Part shown: one piece after another, positions 48,826-58,387 of the stretch
How positions within the stretch are numbered: the stretch's first letter is position 1
Layout of the letters: the number at the start of each line of letters is the position of its first letter
Assembly: GCA_032622095.1 (NCBI GenBank)
Contig: CP136063.1
Span: 10,771,814 to 10,835,813 of the forward strand
From: Siphonodentalium dalli
Lineage: Eukaryota; Mollusca; Scaphopoda; Gadilida; Siphonodentaliidae
DNA length: 64,000 nt
Reading direction: 5' to 3'
Notes under the pieces: generated by a model
The model's database searches: none
What the model was told of the DNA's origin: nothing
What the model saw: only the letters and a program-made list of their open reading frames with translations
Translations under genes and position numbers: made by a program

Positions 48826-49039
48826 TTAAACACAAATAATTATTAAAAGTGAATTTGGCCTCCCATATTTTTCAATTTATATTTAAAATACTTTTCCAAA
48901 ATATTTACTTGTTGGGAAAATTATTGTATAATATTTCACTGATCATTTATACATCATACATCTAGAACAAACTCATATGGACCAACAGAGTCTGAAATAA
49001 AGGTATAATAATAATAATAACTAAATTATTTCTCATATA
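48826..49039. repeat. segmental duplication, downstream flank of zinc-finger locus 1
   Basis: Aligns with 63550-63765 (cacaaataattattaaaagt, ggcctcccatatttttcaat, ggaccaacagagtctgaaat, atttctcatata). Together with the zinc-finger sequences that follow, it shows the locus was duplicated. Element A copy 2 begins right at its end. Confidence 0.9.
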
Positions 49040-49070
49040 CAGCTATGCTCTTATTAAGCGACCTGTTTAA

Positions 49071-49761
49071 CCCTTTACCCAACAAACCGGCCAAATAAAG
49101 CTTCAACAGCCTAAAATATCTTCGGTCTGTCTCAATAGAACCATACACATATGGGTATCATTGGAACCGGCTCATTGACCACAGTTACAGTTATGCCCTG
49201 TGCCAATGCATACTCTTATATATGCGAGTCGACCATAGGTCGCCTCGCATATATAAGAGAATGCATTGACCTTTTTTTAACACTTTTTACCATTTTTTCT
49301 TACATTCTTTAACAATTTTATAATTTTTAATGTGTTAAGCCAATGCATTCTCTTATATATGCGAGGCGACCTACCGCTATTCTGAAAGTAATTGTCCAGA
49401 AAAACGGGGTGATACCCCGGTCATGACCGCAGTGATACCGGTAATAAGCGGTAGCGGTATCGAGACGGTCATGGCGGTGGAGTTACGGTATTGGGCGATA
49501 ATGATACCGCAGTCTTTTAGCGGGCACCGCATTAATTTTGTTGAATACCGCAGTGATTTTCATGGAACTCTTTGAGGGGAGGTATTTACTCACATATACT
49601 TGTTCGCGTTAACAAGCGGTATCAGTACCGCGGTATAGTACCGCCATATTAACGGGGTGACACCACGTTATTGGTGGTCAATTACTTTAAGTATAGCGGT
49701 ATGGTCGACTCGCATATATAAGAGAATGCATTGGCACAGGGCCCTTCTGTTGGGTAAAGGG
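49071..49761. mobile_element. piggyBac-like MITE, second copy, interrupted
   Basis: CCCTTTACCCAACA to TGTTGGGTAAAGGG with TTAA at 49067-49070 and 49762-49765. It sits precisely in the ctgtttaacgagg word of element A that is uninterrupted at 27248. The second internal hairpin is split by the 326-bp element. Confidence 0.93.
49374..49699. mobile_element. mariner-like MITE (326 bp)
   Basis: CCGCTATTCTGAAAGTAATT to AATTACTTTAAGTATAGCGG, flanked by TA at 49372-49373 and 49700-49701; the target was gacctatggtcg as in 46023-46415. Both halves match the ends of the 1.2-kb element at 50232 in inverted orientation, so it is an internal-deletion derivative. Confidence 0.93.
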
Positions 49762-50231
49762 TTAACGAGGTTATGGGCTGGTACTTACCGTGGTGGAGGG
49801 TGGTTGACCCGCAGTACTGGACAGTATTATTACCGCTAGTCACCGCATTATTGGCGCTCGTTACCGCGTTATTTTTTCGTGACCGCGTGTAACCACGTTA
49901 AATTTACCGCGAACGGCCCTCCACCGCGAAGTGAAAGCATGCGTGAAACAAACTAGACGACCTGCAGGAATCCAATTCATGATCTCGGGAAGTTAAAAAT
50001 ACATTATTGTAAGGACGTTCCTCCTTCATTCTCTCTCGAGCTATGTCTATGCACGATAGGGTCACGCGGTTGGATACGGTACATGATGTATAACTTCTAT
50101 ATCTTATGCCAAAAACATAAAAATAGATGTGTTTTTCCGGCATTTCGGTTTGGGGTAGCACCGTGGTACCACACGGTAGTGCAACCGCGAATCGGCGGTA
50201 TCACACGGTATTACACCACGGTACCGTACTA

Positions 50232-51434
50232 CCGCTATACTTAAAGTAATTGACCATCTATAACGCGGTGCCACCCCGTTAATACCGCAGTATGATACCG
50301 CGGTATCCCGTATACCGCAGTACTGATACCGCTTATTAACGCTTCAACAACGCGCACACCGCGGTGACACCACGATGGGTGCGGTCACGGTTCGCGATAC
50401 CGCGGTGATTTTAACGGACAATTTGCGCGGAAAAAAACAAAGGACACTGAAGAAATCTTCATTTATTGTGGTTATTTTATTTACTTATTATTGACGATGT
50501 TTTTTTGCCAATAGTGATTTGTCCATGTGTATAATATGCTTTTGCCAATAGTGATTTCTTTATGTGTCTGAGTCATCAAAAACTATCTCTTGAGTGAATT
50601 TTTTTTCTCGTCTCCGTATAACCAATAGATATTGATAGACGGTTAACGTCTTCCTTCGAAAATCCGATATATCCGACCTAACTTAGTTTTTACCCTCGAC
50701 TCTGTTTATTGTCGTTGAACTTTATAGGATTTATTTTTATTTTATATTTGAAACATCGTGCATGTATACATGTTGACCCATCGACGTATGCATGCATATA
50801 GACATAGGTCGATGATAAACCTACATGAGAATGCATATCAGTTTTAGTTGCGATGCAGGGTACAGGTAGGTAAGAATTATCTGAGTGACCCAAATAATTT
50901 TCCAATATCATCATATTTCTCTTGCTATTCCACATAGTTCAAATCATTTTGGATTTATTCCGTATCCCCTGCTCTGATTTTCATAAATAAACCGCGAATA
51001 AACATGTGATTGACTATCCTACGACATTTCCAGCTACAATTTTTACGTACACACGACTGCGATTACGTCGCAAGTGGAGGTTATCAAGGATACACCACGA
51101 TTTCGCATCTAAAATCAAACGGTGACATTGTCGTCAGCATGCGCAATCCAACTATCGGTTACTTCCGGCCTCGACGTAAATCTTTCCACTTATAATTGAA
51201 TCGTTGTCTGAACATTAACTAAATGCATCCCTTCAAAGAGTTCCATGAAAATCAAAGCGGTATTCAAAACATTTAACACGATGCCCACTATCAGACCGCG
51301 GTATCCTTACCGCTCGTTACCGTAACTCCACCGCCGTGACCGCCTCGATACCACTACCGTTTATTACCGGTATCACCGCGGTCATGACTGGGGTATCACC
51401 CCGTTTTTCTTGTCAATTACTTTGAGAATAGCGG
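50232..51434. mobile_element. mariner-like element, 1.2 kb, non-coding
   Basis: CCGCTATACTTAAAGTAATT to AATTACTTTGAGAATAGCGG, with TA at 50230-50231 and 51435-51436. Subterminal 200 bp at each end is dense in accgcggt and taccgcggta. The 800-bp centre is AT-rich with no transposase. Inserted in element A copy 2. Confidence 0.92.
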
Positions 51435-51486
51435 TAACGCATGTACACCTCGTTAAAGCAGGTCGCTTACTGCGAGCAGTGCTGTA

Positions 51487-51635
51487 CATCGCATTGATGT
51501 GGTCCATCTCCTGTGTGGATTTTCTTCATAATCAAATTGTGCTTTCAGGTGACTCAGTTGATTAAATGATTTCATGTACAAATTACAGATACAGACAATC
51601 GCCAGTGTGGATCATCTTTTGTTTGGTTAGGTCAC
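51487..51635 (-). pseudogene. decayed 3' fingers of zinc-finger array 1
   Basis: In other frames the minus strand still reads TQLSDLTKQKMIHTGD, CNLYMKSFNQLSHL (a finger with one Cys replaced by Tyr) and KKIHTGDGPHQCD, with stops and shifts between them. It ends exactly at the element A insertion. The last words match the end of the array at 63752. Confidence 0.85.
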
Positions 51636-52445
51636 TCAACTGAGTACATGTTTTCTGACACACATCACATTGAAATAGGCAACCCCCCCGTCTGCTTCGT
51701 CTTTTGTGTTGTCAAGTGACTCATGCGACTCGGGGTGAACATCTGCATGAATTTTGTTATGTGTCGCAAAGTGACTCGTACCGATAAAGGTTTCACCACA
51801 TATGCCACAAACAGAATGGCGGTCGTCGCTCATATTACGATCGTCGGTGTGAACTCTCTTATGCGCAGTCAGGTGGATCAGCTGATTAAATGATTTCCCG
51901 CATAAATCACATGGATACGGACGATCGCCAGTGTGGAGTCTCTTATGCACCATCAGGTTACTCATTTTAGTAAATGATTTATCGCACATATCACATTTAT
52001 GTGGACGATCACTAGTGTGAATCTTTGTATGTTTCGTCAGGTTGCTCAACTTAGTAAATGATTTCTCGCACACATCACATTGATACGGGCGATCCTCTGT
52101 GTGGTTTGTCTTGTGTTTCTTTAGGTTACTCAACTGAGTAAATGTTTTTTCACATACATCACATTGATATGGGCGATCCCCTGTGTGGATCCTCTTATGC
52201 GTAGTCAAGTGAGTCATGCGAGTAAATGATTTGAAGCAAACATCACACTGATATGGAAGATCACCAGTGTGGAGTCTCTTATGCACTGTCAGGTTACTCA
52301 AATTACTAAATGATTTATCGCATTGATACGACCGATCAGCAGTATGAAGTATCTTGTGTACTGTCAGGTTGCTGGACGTAGTAAACTTTTTATCGCACAT
52401 ATCACATTCATATGGACGATCGCCTGTATGGAACATCTTATCCAT
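51636..52445 (-). CDS. C2H2 zinc-finger array 1, probably decaying gene
   Basis: 269 codons, eight C2H2 fingers at about residues 12-34, 40-59, 67-89, 95-117, 123-145, 151-173, 179-201 and 213-235, joined by TGDRPY-type linkers. Such proteins bind DNA in the nucleus. Finger 2 (YQCDKSF) lacks three residues including its second Cys, so it cannot bind zinc normally. After about residue 237 the frame leaves the finger pattern; the sequence re-enters it in other frames, with a 7-C run at 51683-51689 at one shift. The start falls in a remnant of an earlier finger (LAMDKMFHTG), so the true 5' end is lost or in another exon. Related array at 63752. Confidence 0.75.
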   Translation of the reverse strand: MDKMFHTGDRPYECDMCDKKFTTSSNLTVHKILHTADRSYQCDKSFSNLSNLTVHKRLHTGDLPYQCDVCFKSFTRMTHLTTHKRIHTGDRPYQCDVCEKTFTQLSNLKKHKTNHTEDRPYQCDVCEKSFTKLSNLTKHTKIHTSDRPHKCDMCDKSFTKMSNLMVHKRLHTGDRPYPCDLCGKSFNQLIHLTAHKRVHTDDRNMSDDRHSVCGICGETFIGTSHFATHNKIHADVHPESHESLDNTKDEADGGVAYFNVMCVRKHVLS

Positions 52446-52709
52446 CGCCAGTCAGGGTATTCCAGTGCTATATGATTGAATGAACAACGGAACTTTTGCT
52501 TCGTACATGTACCTATGTACAATCGGGAATCCAGGCGTGTTTGACTGCATTCTCCTCTCCCGTAATGATTGTTAATCACAACACGGAGCAATAAACAGTT
52601 CCATCGATCGACAGTTATGTTTATCGAAAAGACGATACCGTTAAGTTTCCACAAAACCCCTGGGAAATCTTCGCGTAACAAAAATATTTAGTTCCCGGAA
52701 TCGGTACGT
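52446..52709. other. flank between zinc-finger array and PHD-OTU element
   Basis: The minus strand next to the array retains only a faint finger trace; otherwise nothing is recognised. Confidence 0.5.
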
Positions 52710-53014
52710 ATAAAAGCCGAACACAACCGAACACAACCGAACATAGCCGAACACAAGTCCAAATAATGGGAAATGTAACGAATAAAGTTGATAGGCATGT
52801 GTATTTATGTTCACACTATTAATATACGAAGTTTGGTGGAGTTCGTGCCAATAATAAGTGTTTTATTCGATATTTTGTAAAACGCGTTCTGTGTTCGGCA
52901 TAGAAAAGCCGAACACAAATTTAACTTCTGTCGTGGATTAGTCTAACGGTTGTCTAGCTAGGTGATAATTAATATCTGACATATGGTCACTAAGCCGAAA
53001 GGCTTTAATTGTTG
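52710..53014 (+). repeat. left terminal inverted repeat of PHD-OTU element
   Basis: Complement of 54834-55128 along its whole length; the inner border is ggctttaattgttg. Confidence 0.93.
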
Positions 53015-53258
53015 TTGGTGGCGGTCTCTCACCTATTGTAGTTCAGTGTTTTGACAGTTAGTTGCAATCAGTTTTGGTGGCGCCTACTATTATAGAAACA
53101 ATATTCTTTTGATAGGCCCCGTCATGAAAGACAACGATTGTAAAAACAACAGTTGAGTGACAAGAAAGTGAGTTCATGGTGTCATATCCGAGAAGTTCTA
53201 TATAAGAATGTGGTATGATATTATTTGGCATTCTGATCACAGATCTGAAAATTCTACA

Positions 53259-54095
53259 ATGTCTGATTCCAAATTGATTTACCCATGTGGTGTTTGTTCC
53301 AAGGAATGTCACGAGATACGCAGCATCGGCTGCGATCTGTGTGACCGATGGTTTCACCTAGAGTGTCAGCAATTGAAAATCAGTGACTTTAATTTTTTTA
53401 CTAAGTCATCACTTAGCTACTTTTGCACACTATGTATGTACATTCGTGATTCTTTTGACTGGGATGCCGCTCATCTGCGTCTGATGGCGGGGGCAAACAA
53501 TGGATCTGTTCTCAATGACGCAAAGAGAGAACAGATTTTCTTGCGTCTTGAAAATCGGAATGTCATTGTGCCTTCCGTCCAGACGTATCATCCAATGAGT
53601 TCTCTCTCTGTTGATTCGTATTCCAAAAAGTTGTTGGGTAATCAGTGGAAGGGTTCTGTCCCTATTAATGTGGAAGGTAATGGCAATTGTTTGTTCAATT
53701 CAGTATCAGTTGGTTTGTTTGGCGACGAGTCTCATGCAACAGAGTTACGAGTTAGGACATGCATAGAGTTATCAATCAACAGGTCATTTTATAGTACATA
53801 TCACAAAGGTTCGAATCTTGGTTTGGTCAGCCCGCCACTGGATGCGGACATCTTGTCATGCGCCCAGGCTGGAGGAGGTTCTAGAGCATACTCCTCAGCC
53901 TGGACCATGCACGGTGTCGCATCAGTGGTATGTCGGCCAATAAAATCTGTCTATCCCACAAAGAATGGACCCGGGGATCATTGTACAAGATGTGCTTTAT
54001 ATTTTGTGCTTTATATTTTGTGCTTCACATATTTATGTTTTAAGCTACGTGTGTTTTATACTCCTGATTCATGCATTGTATATAAGTGTATATAA
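53259..54095 (+). CDS. PHD finger plus OTU/vertnin-like protein
   Basis: Start chosen at the ATG of MSDSKLIYPCG; an in-frame ATG at 53208 is also possible. The N-terminus is a PHD finger (YPCGVC, CDLC, WFHLEC, FCTLC). After a linker, INVEGNGNCLFNSVSVGLFG matches the nucleophile region of OTU cysteine proteases, though the usual Asp before Gly-Asn-Cys is Asn. Later WTMHGVASVVCRPIKSVYP resembles the vertnin-like branch. OTU enzymes remove ubiquitin; activity here is doubtful without the C-terminal His, which is not visible. The last 35 residues, hydrophobic and Cys-rich, come from the 82-bp repeat and look like a truncated end. It lies wholly between the TIRs. Confidence 0.75.
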   Translation: MSDSKLIYPCGVCSKECHEIRSIGCDLCDRWFHLECQQLKISDFNFFTKSSLSYFCTLCMYIRDSFDWDAAHLRLMAGANNGSVLNDAKREQIFLRLENRNVIVPSVQTYHPMSSLSVDSYSKKLLGNQWKGSVPINVEGNGNCLFNSVSVGLFGDESHATELRVRTCIELSINRSFYSTYHKGSNLGLVSPPLDADILSCAQAGGGSRAYSSAWTMHGVASVVCRPIKSVYPTKNGPGDHCTRCALYFVLYILCFTYLCFKLRVFYTPDSCIVYKCI

Positions 54096-54275
54096 TATAT
54101 TGTATAGTACATTTTTATGTTTTACGCTACATGTGTTTTATACCACTGACTCATGCATTGTATATAAGTGTATATAATATATTGTATAGCACACTTTTAT
54201 GTTTTACGCTACATGTGTTTTATACCACTGACTCATGCATTGTATATAAGTGTATATAGTATATTGTATAGTATA
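54025..54275. repeat. 82-bp tandem repeat in PHD-OTU element
   Basis: About three units with gttttacgctacatgtgttt and catgcattgtatataagtgt. The start of the array forms the 3' end of the open frame. Confidence 0.9.
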
Positions 54276-54833
54276 TTGTATATTGTACATTGAACATATA
54301 CTATGATTGACATCAATTCCACCAGAATTCCTTGCACCATCACCAAGAGATGTTATGTCGCCAACTATAACACGACAGCTATAACAAACATATGAAGATA
54401 TCGCCTGATTGGATGTTGGCCAGACACATACATGTCCTGGTGTTACGACGAAGAACCTAATAACGGTCTGTCTGTGTATAAACATGCGTGACGAAAACCA
54501 ATATCAGTGTCGTCATACAGCTATCAGAAATTGCTGCAGCATGTTAATCATTATATCTATGAACCAGGACATGTCGACACGATGTCACGAATAACAACTG
54601 TAAATCCAAATAACAGGCATGGTGATCCAAAAAAACAAAAACAGAGATGGTGATCGGTGAAAACAAAAGAGCTAGTCGGTGGTCATGAATAGAGAAGAGT
54701 ACAGTAACAAAGATCTATGTTTTTGCATATATATAATTTTAAAATGTTTACTTATGATTGCAATAAACTATTTGAAAATTATTTGTTTTGTGGTTTGTAT
54801 TATACTCTCCGAACCATTTCCGCATGAGTATCT

Positions 54834-55128
54834 CAACAATTAAAGCCTTTCGGCTTAGTGACCATATGTCAGATATTAATTATCACCTAGCTAGACAACC
54901 GTTAGACTAATCCACGACAGAAGTTAAATTTGTGTTCGGCTTTTCTATGCCGAACACAGAACGCGTTTTACAAAATATCGAATAAAACACTTATTATTGG
55001 CACGAACTCCACCAAACTTCGTATATTAATAGTGTGAACATAAATACACATGCCTATCAACTTTATTCGTTACATTTCCCATTATTTGGACTTGTGTTCG
55101 GTTATGTTCGGTTGTGTTCGGCTTTTAT
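54834..55128 (-). repeat. right terminal inverted repeat of PHD-OTU element
   Basis: Begins caacaattaaagcc and ends gttcggcttttat; complement of the left repeat apart from one missing 10-bp subterminal unit and a few substitutions. Confidence 0.93.
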
Positions 55129-55482
55129 GAGCTCCCCCCGGAATGGGCGTTTCAAAAATTGGTTGAAAACAGTGGATGACGGAATAGAACAATGTTACCT
55201 GACATAGTCTATTAAATGGGACACACTGCAAAGTGTAAACCGAGGCCGAGTACGACTCCAAAGGTGTAAGCGGGGTGTTATGCGGCGTTTGGTCCGTTGT
55301 TTCTCAATGAATATTAATTAAATTTGGTATATATATGTCCAGGTTGAGACATGGAATACACTAGTCCAAAATTTACTATACATTGAAACGGAAATCTTTA
55401 GTATCCCGTAGATTTTCGACGAGGAATAGACTAACGTTTGAATTGTTTTTAAATTCACAAATTTGTTGATTTTATTCAAATT
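55129..55482. other. intergenic, nothing recognised
   Basis: AT-rich DNA between two mobile elements; no gene recognised. Confidence 0.55.
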
Positions 55483-55486
55483 TAAA

Positions 55487-56437
55487 GGTACTCAATCCAC
55501 TAAAACTCCTCTCAATTACTATTTCAATGGCTTCGGGGGTCAAAAATATTTGATTCGAGTCGAGGAAGTCACACATCAAAGCTCAGATTTGTTAGATATC
55601 GATTTTAGAAATCTATTATTTTTCATTATCGGGAATACTTTCTGGAATCACTGAACTAAATGGTTTCCCATAGGCGACAGTGTTAACGTTTCGGCGAAAT
55701 TCACTGAATTGAAGCCTGCAGGCCATACCAATGATGTTTGCCCAGCTAGATTGACACCAGTTGATCACGAAAATGCAAGAAAAATCATAGGTCATGTGTT
55801 TACTTTTTTAAATAAATCCCCAAGTCTACGACAGGGCTATCTCACAGCCAAATTTGATCTGGAAAAACCCTGACCTACAGCAGCTAGTTAAATAAATTTC
55901 CCACTCACAAAAACCCATTCCCCCATTCATTCACCAGTTTAAATTATTTAGATATTATGTACAAATCAAATAAACGCGATGTCACCCTTTAATAACGTGT
56001 CGCATGTATCAGGTGAAGGTCATTCTGCAGTTGCCTTCACCTTTATGCCACGGTGTACTCGCTCCCCGACTCTAGAACACATTTAGCTCCCTGATTCCTA
56101 TCGGGAATACTTTCTGGCCCAGATCTCAGGCAAAATTGCGTTATTATTACCACTTGATTTTAGAGTTATCCATCCTTGTCTGTTTGAATAGAGTTTTGGT
56201 GTACAAATCTCGAGCAGGATACGAAATTGACGGCAATTATTAGTACTCATCTCGAGAACATAACAAATTTCAAAAATCAATATCTAATAACTCTGAGCTT
56301 TGTTTGATGGGTTCCTCGACTCGAATCAAATATTTTTTACCCCCAAAGCCAAAGAAATAGTAATATAGGACCCTCTGATCGGATTGTTGTTGTTGGAATC
56401 TGTTGAGATGCTGACCCTCTTTACGGATTGAGTACCT
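55487..56437. mobile_element. TTAA-flanked inverted-repeat element, about 0.95 kb
   Basis: Left aggtactcaatcc and right ggattgagtacct, each next to TTAA. Subterminal segments are inverted copies: gtcaaaaatatttgattcga and ctcgaatcaaatattttttac, both near a ggttcctcg or cgaggaagt word. No coding region. A fragment occurs at 47800-47990. Confidence 0.78.
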
Positions 56438-56439
56438 TT

Positions 56440-56527
56440 AAACATTTTACAGTAAGACAGAATAATATAAATAATCGATTCCAATCAGTTGATTATTTAT
56501 ATTATTCTGTCTTACTGTAAAATGTTT
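56440..56527. repeat. perfect 37-bp-arm hairpin
   Basis: aaacattttacagtaagaca through ataatataaataatc is followed 14 bases later by its exact complement. It abuts the TTAA element. Could be a foldback MITE or a cruciform-forming site. Confidence 0.92.
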
Positions 56528-56532
56528 GTCAA

Positions 56533-57027
56533 ATGTTTAAATATGTTATTATTTCCATTGGAATAAAATATGTTTACACTAACAACGGCAAAAGAGAGAT
56601 ATTGTTTGGGGAAATTCTCCGTCGAGGCAATTTTGAAAAAGCTGACAGAATATCAATGTGTGACTTCGAAGGGCAGAGAAAGAAGATAAACAGACGAATC
56701 CAGAAAAAAACGAAGAAAACATTCGTCCGCTTTCCCGCCATCCGGTATCCTGCCGACTTCGACCTTCCGACCTTATATATACACCTACACCAGCCTAAGA
56801 ACAAAACTCAGAATATCGGAATCGTCTGGTATAAGAAGAGAATCGAACGCATTCTGAGAGGTGCCACTCAGCACCGAACATTAAACTGTATGCCGTATGT
56901 TTGTTGTGTTGACATTCCGATGAGGGTAATTGATATTATCTCATTAATATCGGAGAAAATTCAAACAATAGTCTTCCCTCTACTGGAAATAATTATGGTG
57001 TGTGACAGACAACCTAACAACAAGTGA
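56533..57027 (+). CDS. unassigned ORF, 164 codons
   Basis: From the first ATG, it reads NGKREILFGEILRRGNFEKA, a basic region KKINRRIQKKTKKTFVRFP, then IGIVWYKKRIERILRGAT and a hydrophobic end. It is the longest frame outside repeats, LINE, zinc-finger and PHD-OTU genes, and its composition is fairly protein-like. No domain recognised; no splice or promoter evidence. It may be the last exon of a host gene, an element remnant, or chance in AT-rich DNA. Confidence 0.3.
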   Translation: MFKYVIISIGIKYVYTNNGKREILFGEILRRGNFEKADRISMCDFEGQRKKINRRIQKKTKKTFVRFPAIRYPADFDLPTLYIHLHQPKNKTQNIGIVWYKKRIERILRGATQHRTLNCMPYVCCVDIPMRVIDIISLISEKIQTIVFPLLEIIMVCDRQPNNK

Positions 57028-57132
57028 TATTTCTAAATCGGGAAAATATGGAGGAACTATATTCTTTAAAAATAAATCTCAATTTCTATACAACCTAAAC
57101 TATTGTGTTTGAATAACTTTTCCTATAAAATT

Positions 57133-57425
57133 AAAGGGGGGTCCGGTTGTTCACTCGGTAGAGTGTCAGGTGTATTACACCATCACAGACCGCCCAGCGC
57201 TGAAGAAGTTGGTTCGAACCCCGTGATAGCGAGGGTGATGTGAATCGTGTATATGGACAAGTTTGTCAGTTGCTTTCCGGGGGTCAGTGGTCTCTACACG
57301 CAGTGGAACGATTTTACCGGTGAAATTAAGCCTATGCGTGGTCTTTCCTCCACCCGTAAAATTGACAACGTCGTGTGTGGCCTAGCGGCAAGAACGACGA
57401 TAAACCCTAACAAAACAAACACAAC
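57133..57425 (+). mobile_element. tRNA-derived SINE, possibly Meta-domain type
   Basis: The head shows a polymerase III A-box-like gttgttcactcggtagagtg and a B box ggttcgaacccc. The body has tcagttgctttccgggggtc and cgtggtctttcctccacccg, recalling the conserved central domain of bivalve and other metazoan SINEs. The tail reads gacgataaaccctaacaaaa. Family assignment is from memory of the pattern. Confidence 0.75.
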
Positions 57426-58159
57426 TATAATTAAATGGTATAGTGCGATTAATTTAGAATGACGTAAACATTGACAAAATCTCTTGATCAAGTGTCTTTT
57501 ATCAATGGGAGGTATTATCAATCAAGTCAGAGTTTATAAATATCAAAACAATGAATATATTCTCTGTGGATCGACTGAATGTTTCGACTAATTTTATTCA
57601 ATATCGAGCTCGTTATCGCTACCCTGAAGACTTCCTATGATCGATTACCAAAAGATGAATAAAAACATAATGAAAATCACTCCAAGCGAAAGTAGTTCAA
57701 TAAATGTTGACAATATTTATACCACTTGAAAAATAGTCGCACTATACCCTTAACCACTATATAAAGGTACGAGGATGCAGACCTCAATAACACGTACTGT
57801 TCCAGTCTTAGTAAACTCAGCGTACATTTGCTCCCAGAGTCGAGCAATTATACTTCGAAATTGATTTACGACTGGTACTGTTCAAGCCAACAAATGAATG
57901 GACAGTCGGATATATGTCAGTCTGTGTATCAAGACGCAGAGTCCGATATATGTAAACAGTAGATCGTGCTACGAATCTCTAATCTGCCTAACGCTCTACG
58001 GATGTTAGACAGAGTTGAGATTCGTGACACGATCTAGTGTAAACAGGATTATAAGTCACAGCTGACCCGTGTGAAAATTATGGGACTGCTGATAGTCTGG
58101 TAAGAAAACAAAGGTGTTGTGACCTTAACATATGTCCCACAAGAAAGTCCTGAAATAAT
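57426..58159. other. intergenic with one short inverted repeat
   Basis: At 57947-58046, gtaaacagtagatcgtg-tacgaatctc and gagattcgtgacacgatcta-gtgtaaac form imperfect inverted arms. Nothing else recognised. Confidence 0.55.
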
Positions 58160-58387
58160 ATTTTTTTAAAATGGATTCATGTTGACACTGGGAGTATCAC
58201 AAGAAAGGCGCAGATATCTTTAAAAAGACACTAATATTTAATTTAACTAAATAAATAATTATATATTGGCATCTGGAATTGAATAGTTGAACATTTATTC
58301 ACTGTGGTAAATTGACCCGATGAGTGCCATCGGATAGGTGTTGTTGACCTCATGTGACTTAATGGGGCACTAATAATCAAATTTAAT

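Larger units (their letters stand above)
49040..51484. mobile_element. TA-target element A, copy 2, with three nested insertions
   Basis: Begins CAGCTATGCTC and ends with ...CAGTGCTG, flanked by TA (49038-49039, 51485-51486). The locus at 63760 reads ctcatatacatcacattg with no element, the empty site. Its own sequence includes GC-rich segments like copy 1 (49765-49920, 50155-50229) and the terminal gcgacctgtttaacgaggtt. Holds a TTAA MITE (49071-49761), which holds a TA MITE (49374-49699), and a 1.2-kb relative of the latter (50232-51434). Without these it is only about 550 bp, thus internally deleted relative to copy 1. Confidence 0.93.
52710..55128 (+). mobile_element. long-TIR element carrying a PHD-OTU gene
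   Basis: About 300-bp terminal inverted repeats (52710-53014 and 54834-55128) are nearly identical; the left has one extra ccgaacacaa unit. The ends read ataaaagccgaacacaaccg, with three to four ccgaaca subterminal repeats. Within each TIR is a hairpin, tgtgttcggc...gccgaacaca (52890-52917 in the left). The interior has one gene (53259-54095), an 82-bp tandem repeat and an AATAAA near 54761. Flanks are at|at at most, so no diagnostic target duplication. No transposase recognised. Superfamily unknown. Confidence 0.85.

Noticed and set aside
53058-53357. 99-codon minus-strand frame opposite the PHD-OTU start
   Set aside because: Antisense to the conserved PHD region, with no domain of its own; a shadow frame.
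57133-57215. A true tRNA gene
   Set aside because: A and B boxes are present, but a cloverleaf with paired acceptor stem is not convincing, and SINE body and tail follow directly.
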